Below are positions 18,816 to 28,125 of a DNA stretch of 64,000 nt, piece after piece. Numbering within the stretch: position 1 is the first letter of the stretch; every line of letters begins with the position of its first letter. The translations under genes were made by a program, and so were the position numbers. The DNA is from an uncultured Clostridia bacterium (GTDB lineage: Bacteria; Bacillota; Clostridia; Oscillospirales; Oscillospiraceae). The notes beneath the pieces are model-generated. The model did no database searches. It was not told where the DNA came from and saw only the letters and a list, made by a program, of their open reading frames with translations. The stretch is taken from assembly GCA_930990965.1 (NCBI GenBank), contig CAKNRQ010000003.1:52268-116267 (forward strand), in the 5' to 3' direction.

Positions 18816-19949
18816 TTATTTTGCCGCGTGACGCCCGGCCAGGTCGAGGACTATGCCGGCAATACGTCCGGTGGCGTCGGGAACGCCCAGAGCGCGCATC
18901 TTTTCGCTCATAACATCCAACTGTTCAGGGTGGTGCAGGAGCTCGCTCACGAGGCCGAGCAGGCTGTCGGCGGTGAAATCCGGCTCAAGCAGGAGCTTTG
19001 CCGCCCCGGCATCGGCCAGGACGCGGGCGTTTTTCTCCTGATGGTTGTTCGTGACATTGGGGCTGGGGATCAGCACGGCCGGCTTGCCCATGGCGGTGAG
19101 CTCGGCGAGCGTGCTGGCTCCGGCCCTGCACATCACGAGGTCGGCGGCCGCCATGACGAGAGGCATGTCGTAGATATACTCGCGCACATCCATGCCCAGC
19201 TTGTCATAGCCCGGCTTCTCACGCTCGAGCGTACTGGTCATCTTCTGATACCAGGCCTTGCCCGTGGAGTGTACGACGCCGAAGAAGGGGTTTGCACAGG
19301 CCCTGATAATGAAGTCCGTCATGATCTCGTTCATGTGTCCAGCACCCAGGCTGCCCCAGACGCTTGCCACCAACGGCTTGTCCTCGGGAAGGCCCAGCTC
19401 ACGGCGCGCCGCGAGCTTGTCCGCGTGCATGAACTCGCCGCGCACAGGAGTGCCGGTCACCACTACCCGCTCAGGGTGCTTGTAATTTGCGCGGCTCTCC
19501 TCAAAGCCGACCATGACCGTGTCAACGACTCCTTCAAGCATCTTGGTGGTCAGGCCCGGCACGGCGTTAGACTCGTGTACGGCGGTAGGCACGCCCATTG
19601 CGTGCGCCGCCTTCAGCACGGGATAGCACACATAGCCGCCGGTACCAACGGCCGCGTCAGGCTGGAACTCGCGTATAATCTGCTTGGCCTGGCCGGTAGA
19701 GGTGACGACGTTCTTGAGCGTGTTCAGGTTGTGCTTTATGTCCTCGGCCGAAAAGCCGCGGTGTATGTTCGTGATACGTACGGTGCGTATCTCATAGCCC
19801 GCGCGCGGCACGAGGTCTGTCTCCATGCGCCCTTCTGCCCCGACGAACAGGAATTCGCTGTCGGGCATGGCCTCTTTTATGGCTCCGGCCACTGCCAGAG
19901 CGGGGTTTATATGTCCCGCGGTACCGCCGCAGGTGAAGAGGAATTTCAT
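18816..19949 (-). CDS. murG: Lipid II synthase MurG
   Basis: 377 residues. MurG adds GlcNAc to lipid I at the cytosolic face of the membrane. The N-terminal loop TCGGTAGHINPALAVA and the segment DAAVGTGGYVCYPVLKAA are hallmark motifs; the UDP-binding region is CRAGASTLAELTAMGKPAVLIP with NNHQEKNA following. Upstream in-frame codons extend to 20030, but GGAGGT eight bases before the ATG at 19949 fixes this start. Located between ftsW and murA. Confidence 0.96.
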   Translation of the reverse strand: MKFLFTCGGTAGHINPALAVAGAIKEAMPDSEFLFVGAEGRMETDLVPRAGYEIRTVRITNIHRGFSAEDIKHNLNTLKNVVTSTGQAKQIIREFQPDAAVGTGGYVCYPVLKAAHAMGVPTAVHESNAVPGLTTKMLEGVVDTVMVGFEESRANYKHPERVVVTGTPVRGEFMHADKLAARRELGLPEDKPLVASVWGSLGAGHMNEIMTDFIIRACANPFFGVVHSTGKAWYQKMTSTLEREKPGYDKLGMDVREYIYDMPLVMAAADLVMCRAGASTLAELTAMGKPAVLIPSPNVTNNHQEKNARVLADAGAAKLLLEPDFTADSLLGLVSELLHHPEQLDVMSEKMRALGVPDATGRIAGIVLDLAGRHAAK

Positions 19950-20026
19950 AAGCTTACCTCCAGTGTGCGCATGGCGCGCATGATTAATGTGTGCAGCCCG
20001 GCAGGGCGCGTCCCCTGCCGGGTATT

Positions 20027-21187
20027 TCACGACCTCCAGGCCGGTATGTCCCTGGATGCGCTGAGAACTATGCCCATCTCCGCGAGCTGTATCATCAGCG
20101 CCGTGCCGCCGTAAGAGAAGAACGGCAGCGATATGCCCGTGCAGGGCACGAGGTTCGTCACGACCGCGACGTTCAGTATCACCTGTATGGCGAGCAGAGT
20201 CGTGATCCCCGCCGTCACCAGGAAGCTGTAGCGGTCGCGCATGTGCATGGCGAGTATGTATCCGCGCACAATGAGCGCGGCAAAGAGCAGCAGTATGGCC
20301 ACCGCTCCGGCGAAGCCCAGTTCTTCACACACAACGGCGAAGATAAAGTCGTTGTGTTCCTCGGGCAGGTACATGTAGGTCTGCCTGCCCTGGCCCAGTC
20401 CGAGCCCGAAGAGCCCGCCGGAACCGATTGAATAGAGCGACTGGACTATCTGGTATCCATCCCCGCTCGTGTTGGCAAACGGGTCAAGCCAAGTGGATAT
20501 GCGTCCCGAGGCGTATGGGAAGAAGGTGATAATTACCGCGAGGCCCGCGAGAGCCGTCACGCCCACGCCGATGAACCAGCGCAGCTTCACCCCGCCCAGG
20601 AACAGCATGACGCCGCCGATGGCGATTATGATGATGGCCGCGGAGAAGTGCGGTTCGAGCACCAACAATCCCACTATCAGGCCTAGCACAAGTGCAAATG
20701 GCAGTATGCCGTAGCGGAAAGTCGCCATGTCCGACTTGTACTTACAGATGAGCGCCGCGAAGTAGAGTATCACGGCCAGCTTTGCTATCTCGGAGGGCTG
20801 GAAAGTTGTAAACCCGAGGTCTATCCAGCGCCTGGCGTCGCCCTGGGCAGCCCCGATGAAGGGCACCACGGCGAGCAGCACGAGGCTCACCGCGAGCAGC
20901 GGGAAGCTCATGCGCCTATAAAAGCTCATAGGTATACGGCTCATGACGAACATGGCCGCCGTACCGGCTATGGCGAAGCCCAGCTGGCGCAGGAAATAGT
21001 ACGCCGCGTTGTGCCCCGTAGACGCGCTGTAATACGCGCGGGCATAGCTGGCCGAGAGTACCATGACGACTCCGATTGTAAGCAGTAGCAGCGTCAGCGC
21101 CGCAAAGGGCAGGTCTATGCTGCCCTGCGCTGCGCGCTTTCTCTCTAGTGAGGGTTCCGGCGCGAGGCGCGCACCTGCGTAGTTCAT
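20027..21187 (-). CDS. ftsW: SEDS peptidoglycan glycosyltransferase FtsW
   Basis: 386 residues with about ten membrane helices. SEDS proteins polymerise lipid II together with a class B PBP, here probably the PASTA-containing protein encoded 2.5 kb upstream. Diagnostic segments: YASGRISTWLDPFANTSGDGYQ (the conserved loop), IGSGGLFGLGLGQG and PEEHNDFIFAVVCEELGF, and the C-terminal GISLPFFSYGGTALM. The ATG at 21187 has GGGAGG seven bases upstream. FtsW and its sporulation paralog SpoVE are hard to separate; in this position it could serve either role. Confidence 0.93.
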   Translation of the reverse strand: MNYAGARLAPEPSLERKRAAQGSIDLPFAALTLLLLTIGVVMVLSASYARAYYSASTGHNAAYYFLRQLGFAIAGTAAMFVMSRIPMSFYRRMSFPLLAVSLVLLAVVPFIGAAQGDARRWIDLGFTTFQPSEIAKLAVILYFAALICKYKSDMATFRYGILPFALVLGLIVGLLVLEPHFSAAIIIIAIGGVMLFLGGVKLRWFIGVGVTALAGLAVIITFFPYASGRISTWLDPFANTSGDGYQIVQSLYSIGSGGLFGLGLGQGRQTYMYLPEEHNDFIFAVVCEELGFAGAVAILLLFAALIVRGYILAMHMRDRYSFLVTAGITTLLAIQVILNVAVVTNLVPCTGISLPFFSYGGTALMIQLAEMGIVLSASRDIPAWRS

Positions 21188-21231
21188 GAGAAACCTCCCA
21201 GAGATCACATATCAAGTTTTGCCGTTCAGGC

Positions 21232-22245
21232 TCAGAAACTGTAGCGTCCGTAGATGCCGATGAAGGAAACTATGGCGCAGACGAGGGACACTGAGAAGTA
21301 GAGCACGAAGAGCTGCTTTTCCGTCCACTTGTGTCCCGTCCAGCCGCCGAGCTCAAGGTGGTGGTGGAAGGGCGCCATTCGGAAGATGCGTTTGCCGTGG
21401 CTGAGCTTGTAGTATCCGACCTGGAGTATATCAGAGAGAGTCTCGATGATGTACAGCAGGCCCAGAACTATCAGGATGAGCGGCATGTCATAGGCAAAAG
21501 CCATGGCCGCCACGGCACCGCCCAAAAACAGCGAGCCGGTGTCGCCCATAAACACTTTAGCGGGGTTGAAGTTGTAGACCAGGAAGCCCAGGAGTCCACC
21601 GGCCAGGCCGCTCGCAAAGATGCCCAGAGAGAGGAACTGTTCGCCCCAGACATAGGTCACGACCGCAAAGAATATGCAGACCGGTATGCTCGTGCCGGCC
21701 GCGAGGCCGTCCACGCCGTCAGTGAGGTTCACGGAGTTCACCGTGCCGACGATGACAAAGGCCGCGAAGATGAAGTAAAGCCACTCCGGTATGGGGACGA
21801 TACTGTTCCAGAACGGGATGTACAGGTTCGTGGTTACGTAGCCGAACTGGCGCATGAGCAGTATGAAGGCGAGCGCCGCGGCGAGTTGCAACAGGAACTT
21901 GGCCTTGGCCGAGAGGCCGAGGTTCTGCTTCTTCTTGAGCTTTTCGTAGTCGTCCAGGAAGCCTATGGCGCCGAAGATGAGGGCGAAGAGAAGGCAGAAG
22001 ATGTGCCCATACTCACCCTTCATCATCGGCTCAAAGCCCACGGTGAGGCACACGACCGCGACCGCGGCTATGAACATGAGCCCGCCCATGGTCGGAGTGC
22101 CGGACTTGTTCATGTGCCAGGTGGGTCCGTCCTCCCTTATAGCCTGCCCCGCCTTGACCTTTCTGAGCCACGGCACGAGGAATTTACCCACGCCGGAAGC
22201 TACAAAAAAGGCTATGGCAAAGGCGAGTATCAGTCGAATGGTCAT
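21232..22245 (-). CDS. mraY: Phospho-N-acetylmuramoyl-pentapeptide transferase
   Basis: 337 residues with about ten membrane helices. MraY joins phospho-MurNAc-pentapeptide to undecaprenyl phosphate, making lipid I. The catalytic aspartates are in FLDDYEK (two adjacent Asp) and NLTDGVDGLA, and the metal/nucleotide loop PFHHHLELGG is intact. The ATG overlaps the murE stop by four bases. Normal length. Confidence 0.97.
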   Translation of the reverse strand: MTIRLILAFAIAFFVASGVGKFLVPWLRKVKAGQAIREDGPTWHMNKSGTPTMGGLMFIAAVAVVCLTVGFEPMMKGEYGHIFCLLFALIFGAIGFLDDYEKLKKKQNLGLSAKAKFLLQLAAALAFILLMRQFGYVTTNLYIPFWNSIVPIPEWLYFIFAAFVIVGTVNSVNLTDGVDGLAAGTSIPVCIFFAVVTYVWGEQFLSLGIFASGLAGGLLGFLVYNFNPAKVFMGDTGSLFLGGAVAAMAFAYDMPLILIVLGLLYIIETLSDILQVGYYKLSHGKRIFRMAPFHHHLELGGWTGHKWTEKQLFVLYFSVSLVCAIVSFIGIYGRYSF

Positions 22246-23696
22246 CTGTCTTTCTTCCTTTTCTTGAGTATATCCGCGACTATCTCGCGCTCATCCATGT
22301 GGTGTTTTTCATGTCCGACTATCTGATAGTCCTCGTGTCCCTTTCCCGCAAGGACTATTACGTCGCCGGGCTCATGGTGGGTTATGGCCCACTCTATGGC
22401 CTCTGGCCTGCTGGTTATGACTTCTCTCGGGGTGCTTGTGCCTTCCATGCCGGCGACTATGTCCGCGATTATGGCCTCGGGGTCCTCCGTGCGCGGGTTA
22501 TCCGAAGTCACAACCACGAAGTCCGCGTTGTCCGCAGCTATGCGTCCCATGATGGGGCGCTTGGTCCGGTCACGGTCGCCGCCGCAGCCGAAGAGAGCTA
22601 CAAGCCTGCCGCTTGTCACGCGGCGCATGGATTTCAAAACGTTCTCCAGCGCGTCCGGGGTGTGGGCGTAGTCGATGAGGATGGTGTAGTCGCCGTCGGT
22701 CGGCACTACCTCCACCCTGCCCTTCACGCCCTTGGCGCTGGCCAGGGAGTCGGCGCACTCGTGCAGGTCTATGCCCAGCTCGAGGCCGCAGCCTATGACT
22801 CCGAGGGCATTGTAAACCGAAAAGAGGCCCGGTATACCGAGCTTGACGCTCTCGCTCTCGCCCCTATACGCGGCTGTGAAGGCCACGCCGGAGCTCGTGA
22901 GCGCTATACCCTGCGCCGTGAGGTCCGCGCCCTCGCGTTCGGAGAAGGTCAGCGCCCTGCAGGGGCAGTGCTCGAGCATAAAGCCGCTCCACTCGTCGTC
23001 GAGGTTGATGACCGCCGCGTCGCACATGCCGAAGAGCAGGCTCTTGGCACGCGCGTACTCGGCCATGGTCTTGTGGAAGTCCAGGTGGTCCTGCGTGAGG
23101 TTCGTGAATATGCCCACGGCAAAGTGCAGCCCGGCCACGCGGTGGAGCACCAGAGAGTGGCTGGACACCTCCATAATCACGTGCGTACACCCGGCGTCAG
23201 CCATCTCGCGCAGGAGCTTTTGCAGCTCATAGCTCTCGGGCGTGGTGCGCTCGGTCGGCAGGAACTCGGAGCCTATCATGTTGCCGTTGGTGCCGATGAG
23301 GCCCACGGTTGCGCCCAACTTTTGCTCGAGGAGGTGCTTGACGAGGTAGGTTGTCGTCGTCTTGCCGTTCGTGCCGGTGACGCCGAGCATCACCATCTCG
23401 CCGCCCGGGTCACCGAAGAAATTCTTCGACGCTATGGCCAGCGCAAGCCGGCTGTCACGGACTATGACATACGGCATGTCAACGGCCGGCTTCTCCTCGC
23501 AGATAACGCACGCCGCGCCCTTCTCAGCGGCCTGCGGTATGTACCTGTGCCCGTCTGACTCAAAGCCGCGTATGGCCACAAAGGCCGATCCGGCGCTAAC
23601 CTTGCGCGAGTCATAGGCTATGTCGGCTATCTCAAGCTCCCCGGGTGCGTGGGATTCCAATATTTCCACGTCCCGGAGCAAATCACAAAGCTTCAC
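22242..23696 (-). CDS. murE: UDP-MurNAc-tripeptide synthetase MurE (meso-DAP type)
   Basis: 484 residues. MurE adds the third amino acid to UDP-MurNAc-L-Ala-D-Glu. The ATP site is GVTGTNGKTTTT, and the DNPR motif (SDNPRTEDP) near residue 402 indicates meso-diaminopimelate rather than lysine. It opens with GTG at 23696 behind GGGAGGTG. The ligases that normally follow (MurF, MurD, MurC) are absent from this cluster and must be elsewhere. Confidence 0.95.
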   Translation of the reverse strand: MKLCDLLRDVEILESHAPGELEIADIAYDSRKVSAGSAFVAIRGFESDGHRYIPQAAEKGAACVICEEKPAVDMPYVIVRDSRLALAIASKNFFGDPGGEMVMLGVTGTNGKTTTTYLVKHLLEQKLGATVGLIGTNGNMIGSEFLPTERTTPESYELQKLLREMADAGCTHVIMEVSSHSLVLHRVAGLHFAVGIFTNLTQDHLDFHKTMAEYARAKSLLFGMCDAAVINLDDEWSGFMLEHCPCRALTFSEREGADLTAQGIALTSSGVAFTAAYRGESESVKLGIPGLFSVYNALGVIGCGLELGIDLHECADSLASAKGVKGRVEVVPTDGDYTILIDYAHTPDALENVLKSMRRVTSGRLVALFGCGGDRDRTKRPIMGRIAADNADFVVVTSDNPRTEDPEAIIADIVAGMEGTSTPREVITSRPEAIEWAITHHEPGDVIVLAGKGHEDYQIVGHEKHHMDEREIVADILKKRKKDR

Positions 23697-23717
23697 GGGG
23701 ACACCTCCCAGTATCGT

Positions 23718-26042
23718 CTAGTATATTCCCAAAAGGTCTTCGTCGTTGTCGTACAGCGTGACAGTCACCACAGTGCCGGCCGGAGCGGCCGTCCCGGCGT
23801 TCACGCTCTGCCCGGACACGAGCTGGCCCGAGGCGTCGGTAACCGAGCTGTCCGAGCTCACAAACATGCCCAACTGCGAGAGCGCCTGCCTGGCCTCGGC
23901 GTAGGTCATGCCCGTCAGGTTGGGCACGCTGCCGCCGCCGGAGGGGGATGCGTCTGCATAGAGCAGCACCTCACTGCCGGAGGCTATAACGCTGTTGGCC
24001 GCCGGGAGCTGGCTTGTCACCGTATTGCCGGAGCCGACTACCCTCCAGCTCAGGGAACTGTCTGAGAGCTTGGCGCGCGCTTCGTCGAGGCTCAGCCCGG
24101 TCACATCCGGCGCTGCCCGGTCCATGGCCATGAGCTCCGTGTCGGAGTACTCCGGCTCTATGCCCATATAGGGCAGTATGTCCGCGAGCATCTTGCCCAC
24201 CACCGGAGCGGCCATCTGGCCGCCGGAGACGTAGATCCCGCTCTCGCTGCTCGGATTGTCCAGCAGTACCAGCAAGGCTATCTGCGGATCGTCTGCCGGG
24301 GCGACGCCGAGGAAGGAGACTATGTACTCCTTGGTCCCGGCTATCTCCTGCGTGGTCTTCGTAGATGTGCCGGTCTTGCCGCCTATCCTGTACCCGGCCA
24401 CGTAGGCGTTGCGGCCCGTGCCCTCGTTCGGGTCGCCGACGACCTGTTCGAGTATGGCGCGGGCTTTGGCGCTCGTCTCCTCGCTTATCACCTGACGGAC
24501 CGGCTCGCTCTCGTGCTCCTGGACTTGCCCGTCCAGGCCGGTCACGCTCTCCACCAGGTAAGGCTGCATGAGATAGCCACCGTTTACGCAGGCGCTCACC
24601 GCCGTTATCAGTTGGATGGGCGTGATATTGAAGGTCTGGCCGAAGCTCGCCGCGGCGAGCTGGCTGAGGTTATCCGGGTTGGAGAACACATCCTCGCTCC
24701 ACCAGATGCTGCCGCTCTCACCGCCGAGGTCTATGCCGGTCGTGCCGGTGAGCTGGACCGAGCTGTCCGAGCCGCGGTCGAAGAAGCCGAAGGCTTCGGC
24801 GTAGTCGTAGAACCTCTCGGCGCCCACGCGCAGTCCTATGTTCACGAAGGCCACGTTGCAGGAGTGCTGCACGGCCTGGGTCAAGGTCTGCGAGCCATGC
24901 CCGCCGCTCTTCCAGCAGCGCACGGGCGTGTTGCGGCCCGGCACGCTCACGCTGCCGCCGCAGTAGAAGGTCGAGTCCAGATCCACAACGCCCTCTTCGA
25001 GCGCCATGGCCAGCGTGATTATCTTGAAGGTAGAGCCCGGCTCATAGGTGTCGGAGATGGCTTTGTTGCGCCACTGCAGCTGCTGCGCCGCGGCTATCAT
25101 CTCCGAGCGCTCTTCGTCGCTCATGGCCGTGGCATCTATTTCAGCCATAGCCTCGTCGCTTATGGTCTGGTAGTCGTTGAGGTCAAAATTACCTAAAGAC
25201 GCCATTGCCAGTATAGCACCCGTGTCAACCTCCATACAGATGGCCGCGGCCCCGTTTTGGATATCGTAGTCCTCAACTGCCTGCGCGAGGTGCTTTTCTA
25301 CATAATACTGTATACCGGAGTCAATAGTCAACTCCACATCTTCACCCGGCACCGCATCGAAGTAATCTTCCCAGCTTGTATAGAGCATATCGGTGCCCGC
25401 AGCAGTAGTTGAGCGCATGATAAACCCGTTTGTGCCGGAGAGGGCTTTGTCGTACTTGGCTTCGATGCCGCCGAGACCGGTGTTGTCCGTACCGACAAAC
25501 CCTATCACGTGCGCGGCGAGGCTGCCGTTGGGGTAATACCGCTTGGTATCGGCCTCCAATTTTATGCCGTTGTAGCCGCCCGCCTGTTTGAACTGGCGCA
25601 CGGCCTCGGCCGTGTCGGCCTCAACTTTACGCGCCACTACTTCGTACCACGAGCCGGTGTTCTGGGTCTTTTCATAGACGCTCTCATAGTCGAGCCCGAG
25701 TATTTCCGAGAGCCCGGCAGCAATCGCCCCGGCGTCCTCACCGTAAAGCTCGATCTCAGCCGGGCTCAGATATATGGTGTCCACCCCTGCGCTCACGGCG
25801 AGCACTTCACCCTTGCGGTCGTATATGGTGCCGCGCGGCGCGCTGACCGTGGTCTCACGCACCTGCTGGGCTATGGCGCGCGCCTCGAGCTCGTCGTGGC
25901 GCACTATCTGCAAATAGTAGAGTCTCGCCGCAAGTACCACAAAAGCAGCGGCGCCGCACACCGAGAGCAGAAACAGTGTGCGGCGAAGCATCATTCTGTT
26001 GGGTGCGCCGGAGCGCTCCCTTCCTTTCGGAGACATGGCCAT
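23718..26042 (-). CDS. Class B penicillin-binding protein with two PASTA domains (FtsI/SpoVD-like)
   Basis: 774 residues. One membrane helix (about 21-44), a pedestal domain and a transpeptidase domain with SxxK at Ser337-Thr-Phe-Lys340, SCN at 394-396 and KTG at 556-558. Two C-terminal PASTA repeats (about 625-690 and 697-765) bind uncrosslinked peptidoglycan; this arrangement is shared with SpoVD and PBP2B/PBP2x. It crosslinks septal or spore-cortex peptidoglycan and would pair with FtsW. The ATG has GGGAGGG upstream; an alternative ATG two codons later is possible. Position directly after ftsL supports the division role. Confidence 0.93.
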   Translation of the reverse strand: MAMSPKGRERSGAPNRMMLRRTLFLLSVCGAAAFVVLAARLYYLQIVRHDELEARAIAQQVRETTVSAPRGTIYDRKGEVLAVSAGVDTIYLSPAEIELYGEDAGAIAAGLSEILGLDYESVYEKTQNTGSWYEVVARKVEADTAEAVRQFKQAGGYNGIKLEADTKRYYPNGSLAAHVIGFVGTDNTGLGGIEAKYDKALSGTNGFIMRSTTAAGTDMLYTSWEDYFDAVPGEDVELTIDSGIQYYVEKHLAQAVEDYDIQNGAAAICMEVDTGAILAMASLGNFDLNDYQTISDEAMAEIDATAMSDEERSEMIAAAQQLQWRNKAISDTYEPGSTFKIITLAMALEEGVVDLDSTFYCGGSVSVPGRNTPVRCWKSGGHGSQTLTQAVQHSCNVAFVNIGLRVGAERFYDYAEAFGFFDRGSDSSVQLTGTTGIDLGGESGSIWWSEDVFSNPDNLSQLAAASFGQTFNITPIQLITAVSACVNGGYLMQPYLVESVTGLDGQVQEHESEPVRQVISEETSAKARAILEQVVGDPNEGTGRNAYVAGYRIGGKTGTSTKTTQEIAGTKEYIVSFLGVAPADDPQIALLVLLDNPSSESGIYVSGGQMAAPVVGKMLADILPYMGIEPEYSDTELMAMDRAAPDVTGLSLDEARAKLSDSSLSWRVVGSGNTVTSQLPAANSVIASGSEVLLYADASPSGGGSVPNLTGMTYAEARQALSQLGMFVSSDSSVTDASGQLVSGQSVNAGTAAPAGTVVTVTLYDNDEDLLGIY

Positions 26043-26179
26043 CGCGCCGCCCTCCCGTCACGGAAATTGCAGCCGGGGCGGCCTTCGCCGCCAGCCGCGC
26101 CCGTGCTGTGGTACAATCATACTGCAACGTCGGCGCGAAAATTCCGAAATCCGGGTGGACAGGCCGGCCTTCACCGGCT

Positions 26180-26500
26180 CTACGGCACCATACCCAACAC
26201 ATTTTTTGCGTAATCCTCTATCTCGGCGAGAGAGAACATGCTCTCATACTCTATGGTCAACCTAGCATTCTCGTCAGCGAGCTCCGTTATCCGCTGTGCG
26301 AGTTCTTCACACTCATTGGCAGCGGCCGTCGCTCTCGAGTGTGCAAGCAGCAGCGCCACGCACAGGGCCGCGCATATAAGCAGCGACGCCACAATGAGCA
26401 GGGTTCCTGCGGATGAACGTGGGCGTCTGGGCGGGCTCACCTGTCTTGCGTGGGAATACGCCTCCGGGGCGGCGCACTGCCTGGCCGTGTCGTATCTCAT
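26180..26500 (-). CDS. ftsL: FtsL-like septum formation protein
   Basis: 106 residues: a basic cytosolic segment with PPRRPRSS, one membrane helix (LLIVASLLICAALCVALLLA, about residues 34-54), then a predicted coiled coil (ANECEELAQRITELADENARLTIEYE) and a short end EDYAKNVLGMV resembling the DivIC/FtsL family. The ATG at 26500 overlaps the rsmH stop (ATGA). FtsL links FtsQ-type proteins to the septal PBP; sequence conservation in this family is low, so position in the cluster weighs heavily. Confidence 0.85.
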   Translation of the reverse strand: MRYDTARQCAAPEAYSHARQVSPPRRPRSSAGTLLIVASLLICAALCVALLLAHSRATAAANECEELAQRITELADENARLTIEYESMFSLAEIEDYAKNVLGMVP

Positions 26501-27426
26501 ACGCGCTCGGCCACACGCAGCTTGGCGCTTCGGGACCGGGGATTGAGCTCCAGCTCCTCCCCGCCGGCCGTAACCGGCTTGCGCGTCACGCTCTTGAGCG
26601 TCTGAACAAAGCCGCAGGTGCACACCGGGGCCTCGCGCGGACATGTGCATCCGTCCTCGCGCGCGTGTATGGCGTTCTTGACGATTCTGTCCTCAAGGGA
26701 GTGGAAACTTATGACGCAGAGCCTCCCGCCCGGCTTGAGCCTGTCGGGGGCCGAGTCCATGAGCGCATGCACGGCGTTGAGTTCATCGTTCACCGCGATG
26801 CGTATGGCTTGAAAGCTGCGCTTGGCCGGGTGCTGCTTTTCGCGCAGGGCCGAGGCCGGCATGGCGCTCTTTATGACTTCCACCAGCTCCAGCGTGGTCT
26901 CTATTTCCTTCTCGGCGCGTCGCTCGGCTATTTTGGCGGCTATGCGCTTTGCGTGCCTCTCTTCGCCGTAGTCGCGCAATATGCGCTCTATCTTCTCCTC
27001 GGGCCAACGGTTCACTATGAACCAGGCGTCTATGTTGTCGCTCGTGTCCATGCGCATATCCAGCGGGGCGTCGGTCATATAGGAGAAGCCGCGGTCTGCC
27101 TCGTCTAGTTGCGGCGAGCTCACGCCCAAGTCAAAGAGCATGCCGTCCACGGCCTGTATGCCCTGCTCGTCGAGTATGGCGTCCAGATCGCGGAAGTTGC
27201 CATGCACTATGGTCAGCTTGTCCGAATAGGGCGCAAGACGCTCACCCGCGCGCTTTATCGCCTCGGCGTCGCGGTCTATTGATATCAGCCGGCCGGTTGT
27301 AAGGCGCTGCAATATGGCCTCGGAGTGACCTCCCATGCCGAGCGTGCCATCGACATATACGCCGTCGGGCTTGATGTTCAAATACTTTATGCACTCGTCA
27401 AGGAGCACCGGAATGTGGCCGTTCAT
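26497..27426 (-). CDS. rsmH: 16S rRNA (cytosine1402-N4)-methyltransferase RsmH
   Basis: 309 residues, standard length. SAM-binding segment YVDGTLGMGGHSEAIL (about residues 24-39) and the catalytic-region FDLGVSSPQLDEADRGFSY are diagnostic, as is VISFHSLEDRIVKN near the C-terminus. It methylates C1402 of 16S rRNA in the ribosomal P site. Its ATG overlaps the mraZ stop (TGATG), the usual mraZ-mraW start of a division cluster. Confidence 0.97.
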   Translation of the reverse strand: MNGHIPVLLDECIKYLNIKPDGVYVDGTLGMGGHSEAILQRLTTGRLISIDRDAEAIKRAGERLAPYSDKLTIVHGNFRDLDAILDEQGIQAVDGMLFDLGVSSPQLDEADRGFSYMTDAPLDMRMDTSDNIDAWFIVNRWPEEKIERILRDYGEERHAKRIAAKIAERRAEKEIETTLELVEVIKSAMPASALREKQHPAKRSFQAIRIAVNDELNAVHALMDSAPDRLKPGGRLCVISFHSLEDRIVKNAIHAREDGCTCPREAPVCTCGFVQTLKSVTRKPVTAGGEELELNPRSRSAKLRVAERV

Positions 27427-27842
27427 CAGAAATTAAGCTCCTTCATAATGGACGCGATGTATTCTGGCGTCGTCTCTCCGTCGTGTACCGGCCTCCACGT
27501 ATCGCTGTCCCACAGCTCCGCGTGGTCGTCACAGCCGACGACGGTCACGTTCTTGGTAAGTCCGGCGAAATCGCGCAGGGCCTGGGGCAAAAGCGCCCTG
27601 CCCTGTGCATCCAGGTCGCACTTGGCAGCACAGGCGAAAAAAGGCCGCATCTTCTTGCGGTCAACATATGGCATGGAGCGCACCTTATCCACAAAGGCCT
27701 GCCAGCTCTCGGCACTGTAGGCCCAAAGGCATCGCTCGTCCGACACCGTGAGGTAAAACGTCTCCCCTAACTCATCGCGGAGCCTCGCGGGTATAAAAAG
27801 ACGGCCCTTGGAGTCCAGTGAATGCTGATATTCGCCTGTCAA
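27426..27842 (-). CDS. mraZ: Transcriptional regulator MraZ
   Basis: 138 residues with two SpoVT/AbrB-like repeats marked by DSKGRLFIP (about 10-18) and DAQGRALLP (about 89-97). MraZ forms a ring-shaped oligomer and represses the dcw operon by binding direct repeats near its promoter. Here three contiguous 10-bp repeats lie 64 bases upstream of its start. Translation begins at TTG (27842), nine bases after AGGGGGC; no other start fits the conserved N-terminus. Confidence 0.95.
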   Translation of the reverse strand: MTGEYQHSLDSKGRLFIPARLRDELGETFYLTVSDERCLWAYSAESWQAFVDKVRSMPYVDRKKMRPFFACAAKCDLDAQGRALLPQALRDFAGLTKNVTVVGCDDHAELWDSDTWRPVHDGETTPEYIASIMKELNF

Positions 27843-27905
27843 CCGTGCCGCCCCCTTTTACATAATTTGCAAAGAGGCGCATCCGTTCGCTCCACTTAGA
27901 GGGAG

Positions 27906-27935
27906 TATTCAACACTTTCCACCACTTTGCCCCAC
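27906..27935 (-). promoter_or_regulatory. MraZ-box operator: three contiguous 10-bp repeats
   Basis: Minus strand reads GTGGGGCAAA, GTGGTGGAAA and GTGTTGAATA back to back, each starting with GTG and spaced exactly 10 bp, the arrangement known for MraZ binding. It lies between the promoter and mraZ, so bound MraZ would block early elongation or initiation. Confidence 0.75.
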
Positions 27936-27947
27936 CGAGGTGCTTCT

Positions 27948-27976
27948 ATTATATTTATAGTCCGGTGAAATTGCAA
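27948..27976 (-). promoter_or_regulatory. dcw operon promoter (Pmra)
   Basis: Minus-strand TTGCAA (27976-27971), 17-base spacer, consensus TATAAT (27953-27948). Transcription would start near 27941, directly before the MraZ boxes. No other clear promoter is seen before ftsZ. Confidence 0.8.
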
Positions 27977-28058
27977 GCTGTTTTTTCTTTAAATTTGCGC
28001 GCAATTTCGAGCAAATGTCTACGGCCGGCAAACAAAGTGACTTTTAGGCACAAAATAA

Positions 28059-28084
28059 GGCGCCCACCGCGGACGGTGGACGCC
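28059..28084 (-). terminator. Terminator of the uvrC-rsmD-coaD operon
   Basis: 11-bp stem with one mismatch (GGCGCCCACCG/CGGTGGACGCC), a 4-base loop and TTATTTTG after it on the minus strand; 42 bases beyond the stop of the coiled-coil gene. Confidence 0.8.
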
Positions 28085-28125
28085 ATTATGTCAAGATGTA
28101 GAGGTTAAAAAAAGACAGAGGGAAT

